39,576 nt of DNA, from positions 1 to 39,576 of the forward strand of contig JBJDXR010000027.1 in NCBI GenBank assembly GCA_051866775.1, read 5' to 3'. The notes under the pieces were generated by a model. The model searched no databases, was not told the origin of the DNA, and worked only from the letters and a program-made list of their open reading frames with translations. Below, in pieces: positions 24,817 through 33,458 of the stretch. Numbering within the stretch: the stretch's first letter is position 1; every line of letters starts with the position of its first letter. The DNA comes from RUG626 sp051866775. Its GTDB lineage: Bacteria > Bacillota > Clostridia > Oscillospirales > Oscillospiraceae. The position numbers were made by a program, and so were the translations under genes.

Positions 24817-26037
24817 TTGAGCAGATATGACGGCGAGCCGCTGGACAGTATATCACGTGAGCCGGCCTATTCCCAACGGGAGCTCCGTGACCGCACACAG
24901 GCTAAGCATGTAAAGCGCGGACCGCTGGATCTGCCGTTCCTTCTCCTTACGCTGTTAATATTGACTATCGGCGTGGTCATGGTGCTCTCGGCCAGCTTTG
25001 CCAGAGCCTATTACACTGACAGCATAGGTAATAACCCCACCTATTATTTTGGCCGTCAGCTGCTTTTTGCGGTCAGCGGTTCGGCGCTCATGATCGCCGC
25101 GTCACGTTTTTCGGTAAGCTTCTATAAACGGATAGCCATGCCGCTTCTCATAGTGTCCGTATTTATGCTGCTTCTTGTGCCGATCATCGGCGTTTCGGAA
25201 AACGGCGCAAAAAGATGGATAAGTCTGGGCTTTACCACCTTTCAGCCCTCAGAGATCGCGAAGCTTGCGGTTATACTCTCCTTTGCTGCAATGATATGCG
25301 TCTATAAGGACAAGATGAAGACCTTTAAATATGGAGTGCTGCCTTTTGCTATAGTGCTCGTGGTCATCGTCGGCCTTCTTATACTTGAGCCGCACCTGTC
25401 GGCCTCAGTTATTATAATCGCCATAGGCGCGATAATGATGTTCGCCGGAGGAACTAAGTGGCAGTATTTTGCCGTTGGATTTGTGGCAGTCGCGCTTGTG
25501 GGGGTGCTGCTCATAACCCAGATGGGCTACGCTTCAGACCGCGTGACCTCGTGGCTTGACCCGTTTTCAGATCCGCAGGGAGACGGCTTCCAAACGATAC
25601 AATCCCTGTACGCTATCGGCTCCGGCGGGCTTTTGGGACTGGGGCTTGGACAGGGAAGACAGAAATATCTCTATCTCCCGGAGGAGCACAACGACTTTAT
25701 ATTCTCCGTGGTGTGCGAGGAGCTTGGGTTTATCGGCGCTCTGCTGATCCTTCTGCTTTTTGCCCTGCTGATAATAAGAGGCTACTGGCTGGCGCTTCAC
25801 GCCAGGGACCGCTTTGGCGCCCTTGTGATAACCGGCATAACCAGCCTTCTTGCAATACAAGTATTCCTGAATGTAGCTGTCGTCACGAATCTCGTCCCGT
25901 GTACAGGTATATCGCTGCCGTTCTTCAGCTATGGAGGCACGGCGCTGTGGATACAGCTTATTGAAATGGGCATCGTCCTGTCTATATCCAGAGATATACC
26001 GCTTAGAAGGTCAGATAAGAGGGAAGAGAAAAAATGA
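24817..26037 (+). CDS. ftsW: FtsW/SpoVE-type peptidoglycan polymerase (SEDS family)
   Basis: A 406-residue SEDS glycosyltransferase that polymerises lipid II together with its class B PBP partner. After a charged cytoplasmic N-terminus of about 37 residues there are about ten TM helices. Signatures include GAKRWISLGFTTFQPSEIAK, the large extracellular loop with SDPQGDGFQTIQSL, and ISLPFFSYGGTALW near the C-terminus. It begins at TTG 24817 after a strong AGGAGGTGG, a clear non-ATG start. Its last bases overlap murG (ATGA). The partner transpeptidase is the PBP three genes upstream. FtsW and SpoVE cannot be told apart by sequence here. Confidence 0.95.
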   Translation: MSRYDGEPLDSISREPAYSQRELRDRTQAKHVKRGPLDLPFLLLTLLILTIGVVMVLSASFARAYYTDSIGNNPTYYFGRQLLFAVSGSALMIAASRFSVSFYKRIAMPLLIVSVFMLLLVPIIGVSENGAKRWISLGFTTFQPSEIAKLAVILSFAAMICVYKDKMKTFKYGVLPFAIVLVVIVGLLILEPHLSASVIIIAIGAIMMFAGGTKWQYFAVGFVAVALVGVLLITQMGYASDRVTSWLDPFSDPQGDGFQTIQSLYAIGSGGLLGLGLGQGRQKYLYLPEEHNDFIFSVVCEELGFIGALLILLLFALLIIRGYWLALHARDRFGALVITGITSLLAIQVFLNVAVVTNLVPCTGISLPFFSYGGTALWIQLIEMGIVLSISRDIPLRRSDKREEKK

Positions 26038-27155
26038 GATTTTTATTTGCTTGCGGCGGCACGGCGGGGCATATTAATCCCGCTCTCGCGGTCGCCGGGA
26101 TGCTGCGGGACATGCTGCCCGGATCACAGTTTATATTTGTAGGCTCCGGGCGGGAGATGGAGAATAGGCTCATACCTGCGGAGGGATACGAGCTTAAGAA
26201 TATCAAAATAACCGGCTTTGCCCGGGGGGTAAAGCCCCGGGATATCAAGCATAATCTCGCAACGCTTAAAAACCTGTCAATATCCGGGCGCGAATCCCGG
26301 GATATAATAGAGAATTTTAAGCCGGATATCGTTATTGGGACCGGCGGATATGTGTGCTATCCGGTGCTGAAGGCCGCGGCAAAGCGCGGCATACCGACTG
26401 TAATGCACGAGTCAAATGCCGTACCGGGACTTACGACGAAGCTCCTATCAGGCGTTGTAAATAAGATGCTTGTGGCCTTTCCGGAGGTAAGCTCATATTA
26501 TAAGAAACCTGAGAACGTAGTTGTCACGGGGACGCCCGTGAGGGGCGGCTTCTTCGATATGTCGAGGGAGGAGGCAAGAAAAAAGCTTGGTATTACCGGG
26601 AAACCTCTTGTCGTATCCTTCTGGGGCTCTCTCGGAGCCGACGGCATGAACCACAAGATGGCCGATTTTATAAGGCTGAATTCCAAGAGCGGTGCAATGC
26701 GTCACATCCACGCAACGGGAAACGGCGAGGCCGGCGTGTCCAGAATGATAGAGCGCCTCAGCGAATGTGGGGTCTACGGTCTGCCCGATTGGGTGGATCT
26801 TAGGCCGTATATAGACAATATGGGCACGGTGATGGCTGCGGCCGACATTGTGCTGTGCCGGGCGGGGGCCTCGACCATAGCTGAGATAACAGGGCTTGGA
26901 AGGGCCTCGGTGCTGGTTCCTTCCCCGAATGTAACGAATAATCATCAAGAAAAAAATGCCCGTCAGCTTGAGAAAGCGGGCGGAGCGGTCGTACTAACGG
27001 AGGACAGCTGCTCAGGTGAGCTGCTGTATAATACGGTCATTGGACTTCTGAGGGATAAAGAACGTCTTTCAATGCTGGAAAAAAATTCTGCGAGGCTCGG
27101 TCAGCCCGACGCCTGCAAAAAAATAGTTGATGTTATCCTTTCACTTGTTAACTAA
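26034..27155 (+). CDS. murG: UDP-N-acetylglucosamine--lipid I transferase MurG
   Basis: MurG adds GlcNAc to lipid I to form lipid II on the cytoplasmic membrane face. The 373-residue GT-B enzyme shows the N-terminal glycine-rich loop CGGTAGHINPALA, the GTGGYVCYPV and HESNAVPG motifs and the C-terminal CRAGASTIAEI with PSPNVTNNHQEKNA, which contact the UDP-GlcNAc donor. The ATG overlaps the ftsW stop by four bases, showing tight coupling. It is followed 56 bp later by murA. Confidence 0.97.
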   Translation: MRFLFACGGTAGHINPALAVAGMLRDMLPGSQFIFVGSGREMENRLIPAEGYELKNIKITGFARGVKPRDIKHNLATLKNLSISGRESRDIIENFKPDIVIGTGGYVCYPVLKAAAKRGIPTVMHESNAVPGLTTKLLSGVVNKMLVAFPEVSSYYKKPENVVVTGTPVRGGFFDMSREEARKKLGITGKPLVVSFWGSLGADGMNHKMADFIRLNSKSGAMRHIHATGNGEAGVSRMIERLSECGVYGLPDWVDLRPYIDNMGTVMAAADIVLCRAGASTIAEITGLGRASVLVPSPNVTNNHQEKNARQLEKAGGAVVLTEDSCSGELLYNTVIGLLRDKERLSMLEKNSARLGQPDACKKIVDVILSLVN

Positions 27156-27211
27156 ACCGTTTCTCGCGGCATAGTATGACCTGAAAACTAATTGCGTTTC
27201 GGGGGAGTGCT

Positions 27212-28465
27212 ATGAGCATATTGCGAATAACGGGCGGAGAACACCTGCGCGGAAACGTGTGGGTACATGGCGCGAAGAACAGCGTCCTGCCTATAATGGC
27301 AGCCTCACTGCTCTCCGGCAGTGAGACCGTCATACATAATTGCCCGTCTCTTTCCGACGTGGAGGCAGCCATGAAGATACTGCGGCACCTCGGATGTAAG
27401 GCGGAGAAAACTGGAGATACTGTATTTATCGACTCCTCGACCATGACGCGCTGTGATATTCCCGACAAGCTCATGCGGGAGATGCGGTCATCCGTCATAT
27501 TCCTTGGGGCGATACTTGCCCGGGCTGGGGAAGCGGTGCTTTCGATGCCGGGAGGATGTGAGCTTGGGCCGAGGCCCATAGACCTGCACCTTGCGGCCAT
27601 GCGCGCCATGGGCGCCGAGATTGACGAGAGCGGCGGAAATCTTGTATGCCGCGGCAAAAAGCTTTCCGGCTGCCGGATAGACCTTGCGATACCCAGCGTG
27701 GGAGCCACGGAAAACAGCATGATCGCCGCCGCGGGCTGCGAGGGCTGCACGACTATAACTAACGCCGCCAGAGAGCCGGAGATACGCGACCTTGAGAATT
27801 TCCTAAAGGAGCTTGGCGTAAATGTGACAGGCGCCGGGACCTCTATAATTACGATCGAGGGTGGCGGCAGGCTTAAGAGTGCAGAGCATGAAGTCATACC
27901 GGACAGAATAGTTGCAGCGACATTTTTGGCTTCAGCGGCAGCCTCCGGTGGAAAAATAGACATATTGGGTATAATACCCGAAGATATAGCCTCCATCACG
28001 GACGTTTTTTCCGGTATGGGGATGAAGCTTAAGATAGGCGCTGACTTTATATCCGCCGACGCAACTGAGCGCATTAAGGCGTCAAAACCGGTAGTAACAC
28101 GCCCGTATCCGGGCTTTCCCACTGATGCGCAGCCCCCGCTAATGGCGGCGAGCCTTATGGCGGAAGGGACGACGGTGTTTGTTGAGACGATATTTGAAAA
28201 CCGCTACAGGCACGTCCCGGAGCTTTTGAGGATGGGAGCGGACATAAGGATCGATGGCCGTGTGGCCATGGTGAGCGGTGTAAAGAGCCTTCACGGTGCC
28301 TCGGTTGCGGCCACAGACCTGCGTGGAGGAGCCGCGATGGTCGTGGCAGCCCTTGCGGCAGAGGGAACTACAGAGATTTCAGAGCTGAAACACATAGACA
28401 GAGGTTACGATGGGTTAGCGGAGTCCCTCAGGATGCTGGGAGCGGACGCCGAGAGAATAGATTGA
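27212..28465 (+). CDS. murA: UDP-N-acetylglucosamine 1-carboxyvinyltransferase MurA
   Basis: MurA makes the first committed step of peptidoglycan synthesis, transferring enolpyruvate from PEP to UDP-GlcNAc. The 417-residue EPSP-synthase fold enzyme has the GAKNSVLP motif (Lys22-Asn23) and the active-site loop PGGCELGPRPIDLH with Cys116. Cys at this position is the residue modified by fosfomycin, so sensitivity of the enzyme is expected. Its presence between murG and ftsQ is seen in several Clostridia; a second murA copy elsewhere is common in Firmicutes and cannot be assessed. Confidence 0.96.
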   Translation: MSILRITGGEHLRGNVWVHGAKNSVLPIMAASLLSGSETVIHNCPSLSDVEAAMKILRHLGCKAEKTGDTVFIDSSTMTRCDIPDKLMREMRSSVIFLGAILARAGEAVLSMPGGCELGPRPIDLHLAAMRAMGAEIDESGGNLVCRGKKLSGCRIDLAIPSVGATENSMIAAAGCEGCTTITNAAREPEIRDLENFLKELGVNVTGAGTSIITIEGGGRLKSAEHEVIPDRIVAATFLASAAASGGKIDILGIIPEDIASITDVFSGMGMKLKIGADFISADATERIKASKPVVTRPYPGFPTDAQPPLMAASLMAEGTTVFVETIFENRYRHVPELLRMGADIRIDGRVAMVSGVKSLHGASVAATDLRGGAAMVVAALAAEGTTEISELKHIDRGYDGLAESLRMLGADAERID

Positions 28466-28478
28466 AAGGACATAAGAT

Positions 28479-29231
28479 ATGGCAGCTGGGGGCGGCAGAA
28501 AAAGAAGAAAACGCGGGGGCGGCAGAGCCCTCTATGTGACTTTGATTACAGCGCTTATTATTTTTGCTGTTATTACCGGCATGGGTGTGTTCTTTAAAAT
28601 ATCTGTGATAAATGTCACAGGCGTCAGTATGTATGATGATGAGCAGGTGATAGAGGCCTCCGGAATTGAGCAGGGAGACAGCATTTTCTTCATAAGGGAA
28701 TCGGCCTCGGCGATAAAGATTAAAAAGGCGCTGCCTTACGCCGATGAGGTCAGAATAGTGCGAAGTCTCCCTGACACAGTGACTATCGAGGTCACGGAGA
28801 GCTATCCGCTCGCCTGTGTAAGCAGCGGCGGGAGCTGGTGGATAATTGACAAGAACGCCAAGGTCCTGGAGGAGACAAACACCTCCGGCGTCTCGGGGCT
28901 TATAGTCCTTAAGGGAGTGACTCCCATAATGCCCTCGGTCGGAGGTACGCTGGCTTTGGGTGAGGGACAGTCGGTAAAGCTTGCATATCTTAAAGCTGTG
29001 CTTTCTGCGATACTTTCCTCCGAAATGCAGGATAACGTCACTTGGCTGGATATGACGAACATAAGCTCAATACGGTTTGATTATAAAAATTTGGAGATAA
29101 ACGTGGGCAAGGGCGAGGGGCTTGAGGACAAGTTCTGGCTGCTTGAAAAATTCTTTGAGGAAAACGGCGAGGACAGAAGCGGTACCGTCGACCTGTCAGT
29201 TGAGAATGAGGCTCATTACATCCCAGGCTGA
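28479..29231 (+). CDS. ftsQ: cell division protein FtsQ/DivIB
   Basis: A 250-residue bitopic protein: a short, strongly basic cytoplasmic tail (RKRRKRGGGR), a TM helix (about 17-39), then a POTRA domain starting ISVINVTGVSMYDDEQV and a beta domain with the SYPLACVSSGGSWWIIDKNAKVLEE segment. The family forms a complex with FtsL and DivIC and contributes to septal synthesis control. AAAGGA lies eight bases before the ATG, and the gene begins 13 bp after murA. It is the last gene before the ftsZ promoter; ftsA is not present in between. Confidence 0.9.
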   Translation: MAAGGGRKRRKRGGGRALYVTLITALIIFAVITGMGVFFKISVINVTGVSMYDDEQVIEASGIEQGDSIFFIRESASAIKIKKALPYADEVRIVRSLPDTVTIEVTESYPLACVSSGGSWWIIDKNAKVLEETNTSGVSGLIVLKGVTPIMPSVGGTLALGEGQSVKLAYLKAVLSAILSSEMQDNVTWLDMTNISSIRFDYKNLEINVGKGEGLEDKFWLLEKFFEENGEDRSGTVDLSVENEAHYIPG

Positions 29232-29289
29232 AATATATTAAAAAACAGTTAAAATCGGATAATTTAAGCAATAAATATCCCGTTAGCTA

Positions 29290-29318
29290 TTGACCTTGTA
29301 AATTTTTAAGTTTAAAAT
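29290..29318 (+). promoter_or_regulatory. sigma-A promoter of ftsZ
   Basis: -35 TTGACC (29290-29295), 17-nt spacer, -10 TAAAAT (29313-29318). No terminator is visible between ftsQ and this promoter, so ftsZ should receive both its own and readthrough transcription. Confidence 0.78.
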
Positions 29319-29344
29319 AACAACATAATTGTGTGCAGATGAAA

Positions 29345-29364
29345 GCAGGAAGTACAATTCCTGC
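29345..29364 (+). promoter_or_regulatory. hairpin in the ftsZ 5' leader
   Basis: A perfect 7-bp stem GCAGGAA / TTCCTGC with a 6-nt loop, 12 bases before the AGGAGG of ftsZ. It could affect mRNA stability or translation; no T-tract follows. Confidence 0.55.
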
Positions 29365-29390
29365 GTCAGAATAATACAGGAGGATTTAAT

Positions 29391-30515
29391 ATGCCAAATA
29401 CGCTTGAATCCGGCCCGGACAATGTAGTTGTCATAAAGGTCGTTGGAATTGGCGGCGCCGGAAACAATGTTGTAAACAGAATGGCGAAAGCTGGTTCACA
29501 GGGTGTGGAGCTTATAGCGCTCAACACCGATAAGCCCGCACTTTCAGTATCTGCGGCTGATAACAAGGTTCAGATCGGCGAAAAGCTCACACACGGTCAG
29601 GGAGCCGGCTCCAACCCGGAGATAGGCAAGAAGGCCGCAGAGGAGAGCCGAAACAATATATCCAAGGTGCTTGAGGATGCCGACATGGTATTCCTTGCGG
29701 CCGGAATGGGCGGAGGAACCGGCACCGGAGCTGCTCCTGTAGTTGCTGACATAGCCCGTGAGATGGGGATCCTAACGGTCGGCGTTGTGACAAAGCCCTT
29801 CAGCTTTGAGGGCAAGCTCCGTATGGACCGCGCCAATGAGGGAATAGCGGAGCTGCTTACAAAGGTCGACGCGCTGCTTATAATCCCCAATGACCGCCTT
29901 AAGCACGCTACAGACCAGAAGCTGACCTTTGCAAACGCATTTGAGATCGCTGACAGCGTCCTGCAGCAGGCCGTTAACAGCATCTCTGAGCTTATAAAGA
30001 ATACAGGCTTTATTAACCTCGACTTTGCGGATGTCACCGCTATTATGAAGGACGCCGGCTACGCCCACATGGGCGTGGGCCACGCCGCCGGAAAGGGTAA
30101 GGCGGAGGATGCGGCACGCGCGGCTGTGTCCAGCCCGCTTATGGAGACATCCATCACAGGCGCCCGCGGAGTCCTCGTCAATATCACCGGCTCCATGGAT
30201 ATCGGTCTTGACGATGTTGAGGCCGCAGCGACCCTTGTTCAGGAGGCCGCCCATCCCGATGCTAATATCATATTCGGCGCTACCTTTGATGAGACCATGG
30301 ATGATGAGATCCGCGTAACCGTTATAGCCACCCGGTTTGATGAAAAACCGACCGGCTATAAGATGCCTGAGAAGAAGTCGTCAGGGCTTTTCTCCGAGGC
30401 TTCCGAGAAGAAGGAGGCCGCCTCTGAGCCAGTCTCCGAGAAGAAAGAGGAGAAGGCCGTTCCGGAGGAAGAGGATCCCTTCACAAAGATATTTGAAATA
30501 TTCAACAATAAATGA
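29391..30515 (+). CDS. ftsZ: cell division protein FtsZ
   Basis: The tubulin-like GTPase that forms the Z-ring. The 374-residue protein has GIGGAGNNVVNRM (residues 18-30), the tubulin signature GGGTGTGAAP (near 105), a synergy-loop NLDFADV region and a variable Glu/Lys/Ser-rich linker after about residue 318. The canonical C-terminal peptide that binds FtsA, SepF or EzrA (D-I-P-x-F-L-R type) is not seen; the protein ends instead in EEEDPFTKIFEIFNNK. AGGAGG lies eight bases before ATG 29391. The gene is expressed from its own promoter and closed by a long hairpin. Confidence 0.97.
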   Translation: MPNTLESGPDNVVVIKVVGIGGAGNNVVNRMAKAGSQGVELIALNTDKPALSVSAADNKVQIGEKLTHGQGAGSNPEIGKKAAEESRNNISKVLEDADMVFLAAGMGGGTGTGAAPVVADIAREMGILTVGVVTKPFSFEGKLRMDRANEGIAELLTKVDALLIIPNDRLKHATDQKLTFANAFEIADSVLQQAVNSISELIKNTGFINLDFADVTAIMKDAGYAHMGVGHAAGKGKAEDAARAAVSSPLMETSITGARGVLVNITGSMDIGLDDVEAAATLVQEAAHPDANIIFGATFDETMDDEIRVTVIATRFDEKPTGYKMPEKKSSGLFSEASEKKEAASEPVSEKKEEKAVPEEEDPFTKIFEIFNNK

Positions 30516-30521
30516 TTTATG

Positions 30522-30558
30522 ATAAGCAGGCCCCGCCAAACCGGCGGGGCCTGCTTAT
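30522..30558 (+). terminator. terminator after ftsZ
   Basis: A 16-bp perfect stem, ATAAGCAGGCCCCGCC / GGCGGGGCCTGCTTAT (30522-30537, 30543-30558) with loop AAACC. The 3' side ends TTATTGTTT instead of a pure T-run, but the hairpin is very stable. Confidence 0.85.
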
Positions 30559-30682
30559 TGTTTAAATGACGGAAACACAAAGTTTACAATTTATTAAACT
30601 ACATTTTTTCTGCTCGATTAATATATTTTTAGAAATTAACCGGTAAAAAACCGGATATCTTTTTGACAGAAGGGCAGATAAA

Positions 30683-31099
30683 ATGAAGCAGAAACTCCGG
30701 AATTTCTTTATGGGAAGAAACGGTATGGACTCCATAGCGAAGCTCACGCTGTGGATATCCATGCTCTTCCTTATAGCATCCATGTTCACCACGAAAGTGT
30801 TGGAGGGGGCGTTAAGCTCAGCACTGTGGGCCGCGGGGCTGGTGCTGATAATATACACCTATTGGCGGATGTTTTCAAAGAATATCTATAAGCGCAGCGC
30901 CGAGAATGACAGATATATCGCTGCGACCGGCGGCATAAGGGCATTTTTCCGAAATCTGCGGGTGAGGATATCCCAGAGGAAGAACTACAGGTTCTTCAAG
31001 TGTCCCTCCTGCCATGCAATGCTTAGAGTACCGAGGGGAAAGGGAAAAATACAGATAACCTGTAAAAAATGTGGAAACAGATTTTCCGGTAAGACCTGA
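30683..31099 (+). CDS. two-TM membrane protein with C-terminal zinc ribbon
   Basis: A 138-residue protein of unknown function. Two TM helices (about 19-37 and 42-61) are followed by a basic cytoplasmic segment and a zinc ribbon with Cys107-x-x-Cys110 and Cys127-x-x-Cys130 (FKCPSCHA ... CKKCGNRF). AAGGG precedes ATG 30683. The gene comes first in a three-gene set with a J-domain protein (14-bp gap) and a DnaK homologue, all downstream of the ftsZ terminator. A zinc ribbon could bind clients or RNA near the membrane, or help recruit the J protein; this is inference. I found no convincing promoter in 30560-30682. Confidence 0.8.
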   Translation: MKQKLRNFFMGRNGMDSIAKLTLWISMLFLIASMFTTKVLEGALSSALWAAGLVLIIYTYWRMFSKNIYKRSAENDRYIAATGGIRAFFRNLRVRISQRKNYRFFKCPSCHAMLRVPRGKGKIQITCKKCGNRFSGKT

Positions 31100-31113
31100 A
31101 TGGGGGAATTAAT

Positions 31114-31695
31114 ATGACAGACCCATATGCGGAGCTTGGGCTGCCAACGGGGGCATCAGAAGCTGAGGTCAAGGAAGCCTACAGAAAGCTTGCAAAAAAA
31201 TACCACCCGGATCTAAATCCCGGCAATGCCGAGGCGGCGGAGAAGATGAAGCGAATCAATGCCGCCTATGAGCAGATAATCAGCGGCAGCTGGCGGCAGC
31301 AAAGCTCAGGGACCGCCGATCCCGCGGGTAATGCCGGACAGAGCCATTACGGCTATGCGTCGGATAATGGGCAGTATCAGGACCCATATGTCCAGTGGTA
31401 CCGGCAGTATTCTGACAGCAGCCGGGACGAGTATAGGACGGTGCATGTACGCCCCGGGAGGATACTGCTGTATATGATTATTTTCTTTTTTCTTATACAG
31501 CTGTTATTCAGGCTTATGTTTGGAGGGCTGTTCAGCGGCCCCTCCTACTTAGACGGCGAAGGAGAAAACAGCAGTTACGGTTATGGTTATTACGGCTTCC
31601 CGGTCCAGCCACAGGAGGGCGATGAGGACAGCCGCGGTTACTATTACTATTTTGAACCGCAGAATACGCCCAACAGCAGTGAGTTGGAGACTTGA
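31114..31695 (+). CDS. membrane-anchored J-domain (DnaJ-like) co-chaperone
   Basis: A 193-residue protein. Residues 1-60 form a J domain with YAELGL, the basic helix II EAYRKLAKKY and the HPD motif (31-33) that stimulates Hsp70 ATPase. A Ser/Gly/Tyr/Gln-rich linker and a TM helix (about 117-140) follow, then a Tyr/Gly/Glu-rich tail of some 50 residues. It lacks the zinc fingers and substrate-binding domains of true DnaJ, so it is a class C protein. With the J domain on the N-terminal side and one TM segment, the likely topology puts the J domain in the cytosol and the tail outside. It lies directly upstream of the DnaK homologue and presumably recruits it to the membrane. Confidence 0.87.
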   Translation: MTDPYAELGLPTGASEAEVKEAYRKLAKKYHPDLNPGNAEAAEKMKRINAAYEQIISGSWRQQSSGTADPAGNAGQSHYGYASDNGQYQDPYVQWYRQYSDSSRDEYRTVHVRPGRILLYMIIFFFLIQLLFRLMFGGLFSGPSYLDGEGENSSYGYGYYGFPVQPQEGDEDSRGYYYYFEPQNTPNSSELET

Positions 31696-31709
31696 AAGGA
31701 AACAATCAT

Positions 31710-33398
31710 ATGTCAAGAATAATCGGAATAGACCTTGGTACAACAAATTCATGTATGGCGATCATGGAGAGCGGCGGACCTGTGATAATTCCCAACGCCG
31801 AGGGCGGGCGCACTACCCCATCTGTCGTGGCGTTCACAAAAAACGGCGAGCGCCTTGTGGGCGAGGCCGCCAAGCGTCAGGCGGTGGTAAATCCAGAACG
31901 CACTATAAGCTCGATAAAGCGCGACATGGGGACAGACCGAAAAATTAAAATTGACGGGAAAACCTATCAGCCCCAAGAGATCTCAGCCATGATACTGTCG
32001 AAGCTGAAAAAGGATGCTGAGAGCTGGCTGGGAGAACCGGTGACCGAGGCTGTTATAACTGTACCGGCATATTTTTCAGATGCACAGCGTCAGGCCACGA
32101 AGGACGCCGGGACCATCGCGGGGCTTAACGTACAGCGCATCATCAATGAGCCTACCAGTGCGGCACTGGCCTATGGAGCAGACAAGGAACTTGGTCAGAA
32201 AATACTCGTCTATGACCTTGGCGGCGGTACATTTGACGTATCGGTTCTCGATATTGGCTCCGGAGTTATTGAGGTTTTGGCTACCGCCGGCAACAACAGG
32301 CTGGGCGGAGACGATTTCGACAAGTGCGTTATGGACTGGATAATATCGGAGTACAAACGCTCGGAGCGCGTGGATCTCACGCGGGATGCCGCTGCCATGC
32401 AGCGGGTTAAGGAGGCGGCGGAGAGGGCGAAGATAGAGCTGTCCGCCCAGACGACAACAAATATAAGCCTTCCGTATATCACCGGAGGCAAGGATGGCGC
32501 CAAGCACCTTGAGATGACCCTTACAAGGGCAAAATTTGACGAGCTGACGGCCCATCTTGTTAAAGCCACCATGGAACCTGTGCGTCAGGCGATAACAGAT
32601 TCCGGCGTAAATCTCGGGGAGATAAGCCGTGTGCTGATGGTTGGAGGGTCCTCACGCATACCGGCGGTCCAGGAGGCCGTCCGCCAGTACACCGGAAAGG
32701 AGCTGTTTAAAGGCGTGAATCCCGACGAATGTGTGGCCATGGGAGCCTGCCTTCAGGGGGGAGTCCTCACAGGCGTGGTGGGCGGATTGCTGCTTCTGGA
32801 TGTGACGCCGCTCTCCTTAGGCATTGAAACGCTGGGGGGTGTCTGTACAAGGGTGATAGAGCGCAACACAACCCTGCCCATATCAAAGAGCCAGATATTC
32901 ACTACCGCCGCGAATTATCAGACTTCGGTGGAGGTCCACGTTCTTCAGGGGGAAAGGCCCATGGCAAACCAGAATAAGACGCTGGGGCGCTTTAGACTTA
33001 ACGGTATCAGGCGGGCGATGCGGGGTGTGCCGCAGATAGAGGTTACGTTTAATATCGACACCGACGGCATCGTCAATGTCTCTGCCAGAGATCTTGATAC
33101 AGGTAAGAGCCAGCAGATAACGATAACCGCCTCCTCAAATATGAGTCAGGCTGATATCGATAAGGCGATAAAAGACGCCCAGCAGTATGCGGCTGAGGAC
33201 GAGCATATCCATGAACAGGCTATGCTCATGGAGAGAGCCGAGCAGCTTTTATACCGCGCCGCCGCTGCTGAAAAGGGAATGGACAAGGCAAAGAAAAAGG
33301 CTCTAAAAGCCTGTGAAAAGCGTGTTGCAAAGGCGATGAAGGACAAAAATGAAGCTGAGCTTTCGTCGGCCTGTACAGAGCTTGAGGGGCTTCTTTAA
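31710..33398 (+). CDS. DnaK-family Hsp70 paralogue with shortened lid
   Basis: A 562-residue Hsp70. The ATPase domain has GIDLGTTNSC, catalytic Lys70 (in SSIKRDMG), YDLGGGTFDVS, and GGSSRIPAV; the interdomain linker and start of the substrate domain (LLLDVTPLSLGIETLGG) are conserved. The C-terminal helical lid is cut to about 85 residues, ending SSACTELEGLL, compared with roughly 130 or more in standard DnaK (about 610 residues), and no disordered acidic tail is present. ATG 31710 is preceded by AAAGGA. No grpE, hrcA or CIRCE element is nearby, so this is probably not the general stress dnaK but a specialised copy working with the J protein encoded 14 bp upstream. Its stop codon lies within a strong hairpin. 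Confidence 0.9.
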   Translation: MSRIIGIDLGTTNSCMAIMESGGPVIIPNAEGGRTTPSVVAFTKNGERLVGEAAKRQAVVNPERTISSIKRDMGTDRKIKIDGKTYQPQEISAMILSKLKKDAESWLGEPVTEAVITVPAYFSDAQRQATKDAGTIAGLNVQRIINEPTSAALAYGADKELGQKILVYDLGGGTFDVSVLDIGSGVIEVLATAGNNRLGGDDFDKCVMDWIISEYKRSERVDLTRDAAAMQRVKEAAERAKIELSAQTTTNISLPYITGGKDGAKHLEMTLTRAKFDELTAHLVKATMEPVRQAITDSGVNLGEISRVLMVGGSSRIPAVQEAVRQYTGKELFKGVNPDECVAMGACLQGGVLTGVVGGLLLLDVTPLSLGIETLGGVCTRVIERNTTLPISKSQIFTTAANYQTSVEVHVLQGERPMANQNKTLGRFRLNGIRRAMRGVPQIEVTFNIDTDGIVNVSARDLDTGKSQQITITASSNMSQADIDKAIKDAQQYAAEDEHIHEQAMLMERAEQLLYRAAAAEKGMDKAKKKALKACEKRVAKAMKDKNEAELSSACTELEGLL

Positions 33399-33422
33399 GG
33401 ACGGCGTCCCTCTTAAAGAAGC
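33390..33422 (+). terminator. hairpin overlapping the dnaK-like stop codon
   Basis: GCTTCTTTAAG (33390-33400) pairs with CTTAAAGAAGC (33412-33422), with an inner GGAC/GTCC stem; the stop codon TAA (33396-33398) lies in the stem. There is no T-tract, so it may protect the mRNA 3' end. Confidence 0.55.
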
Positions 33423-33458
33423 ACGCTGCCTCCGGTTTGCTGGGGGTGCTTGATATAA

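Noticed and set aside
27148..28122. Long minus-strand open frame (324 codons) inside murA
   Set aside because: It is a shadow of the intact MurA frame, has low-complexity Ser/Pro/Arg composition and no recognisable domain or ribosome binding site.
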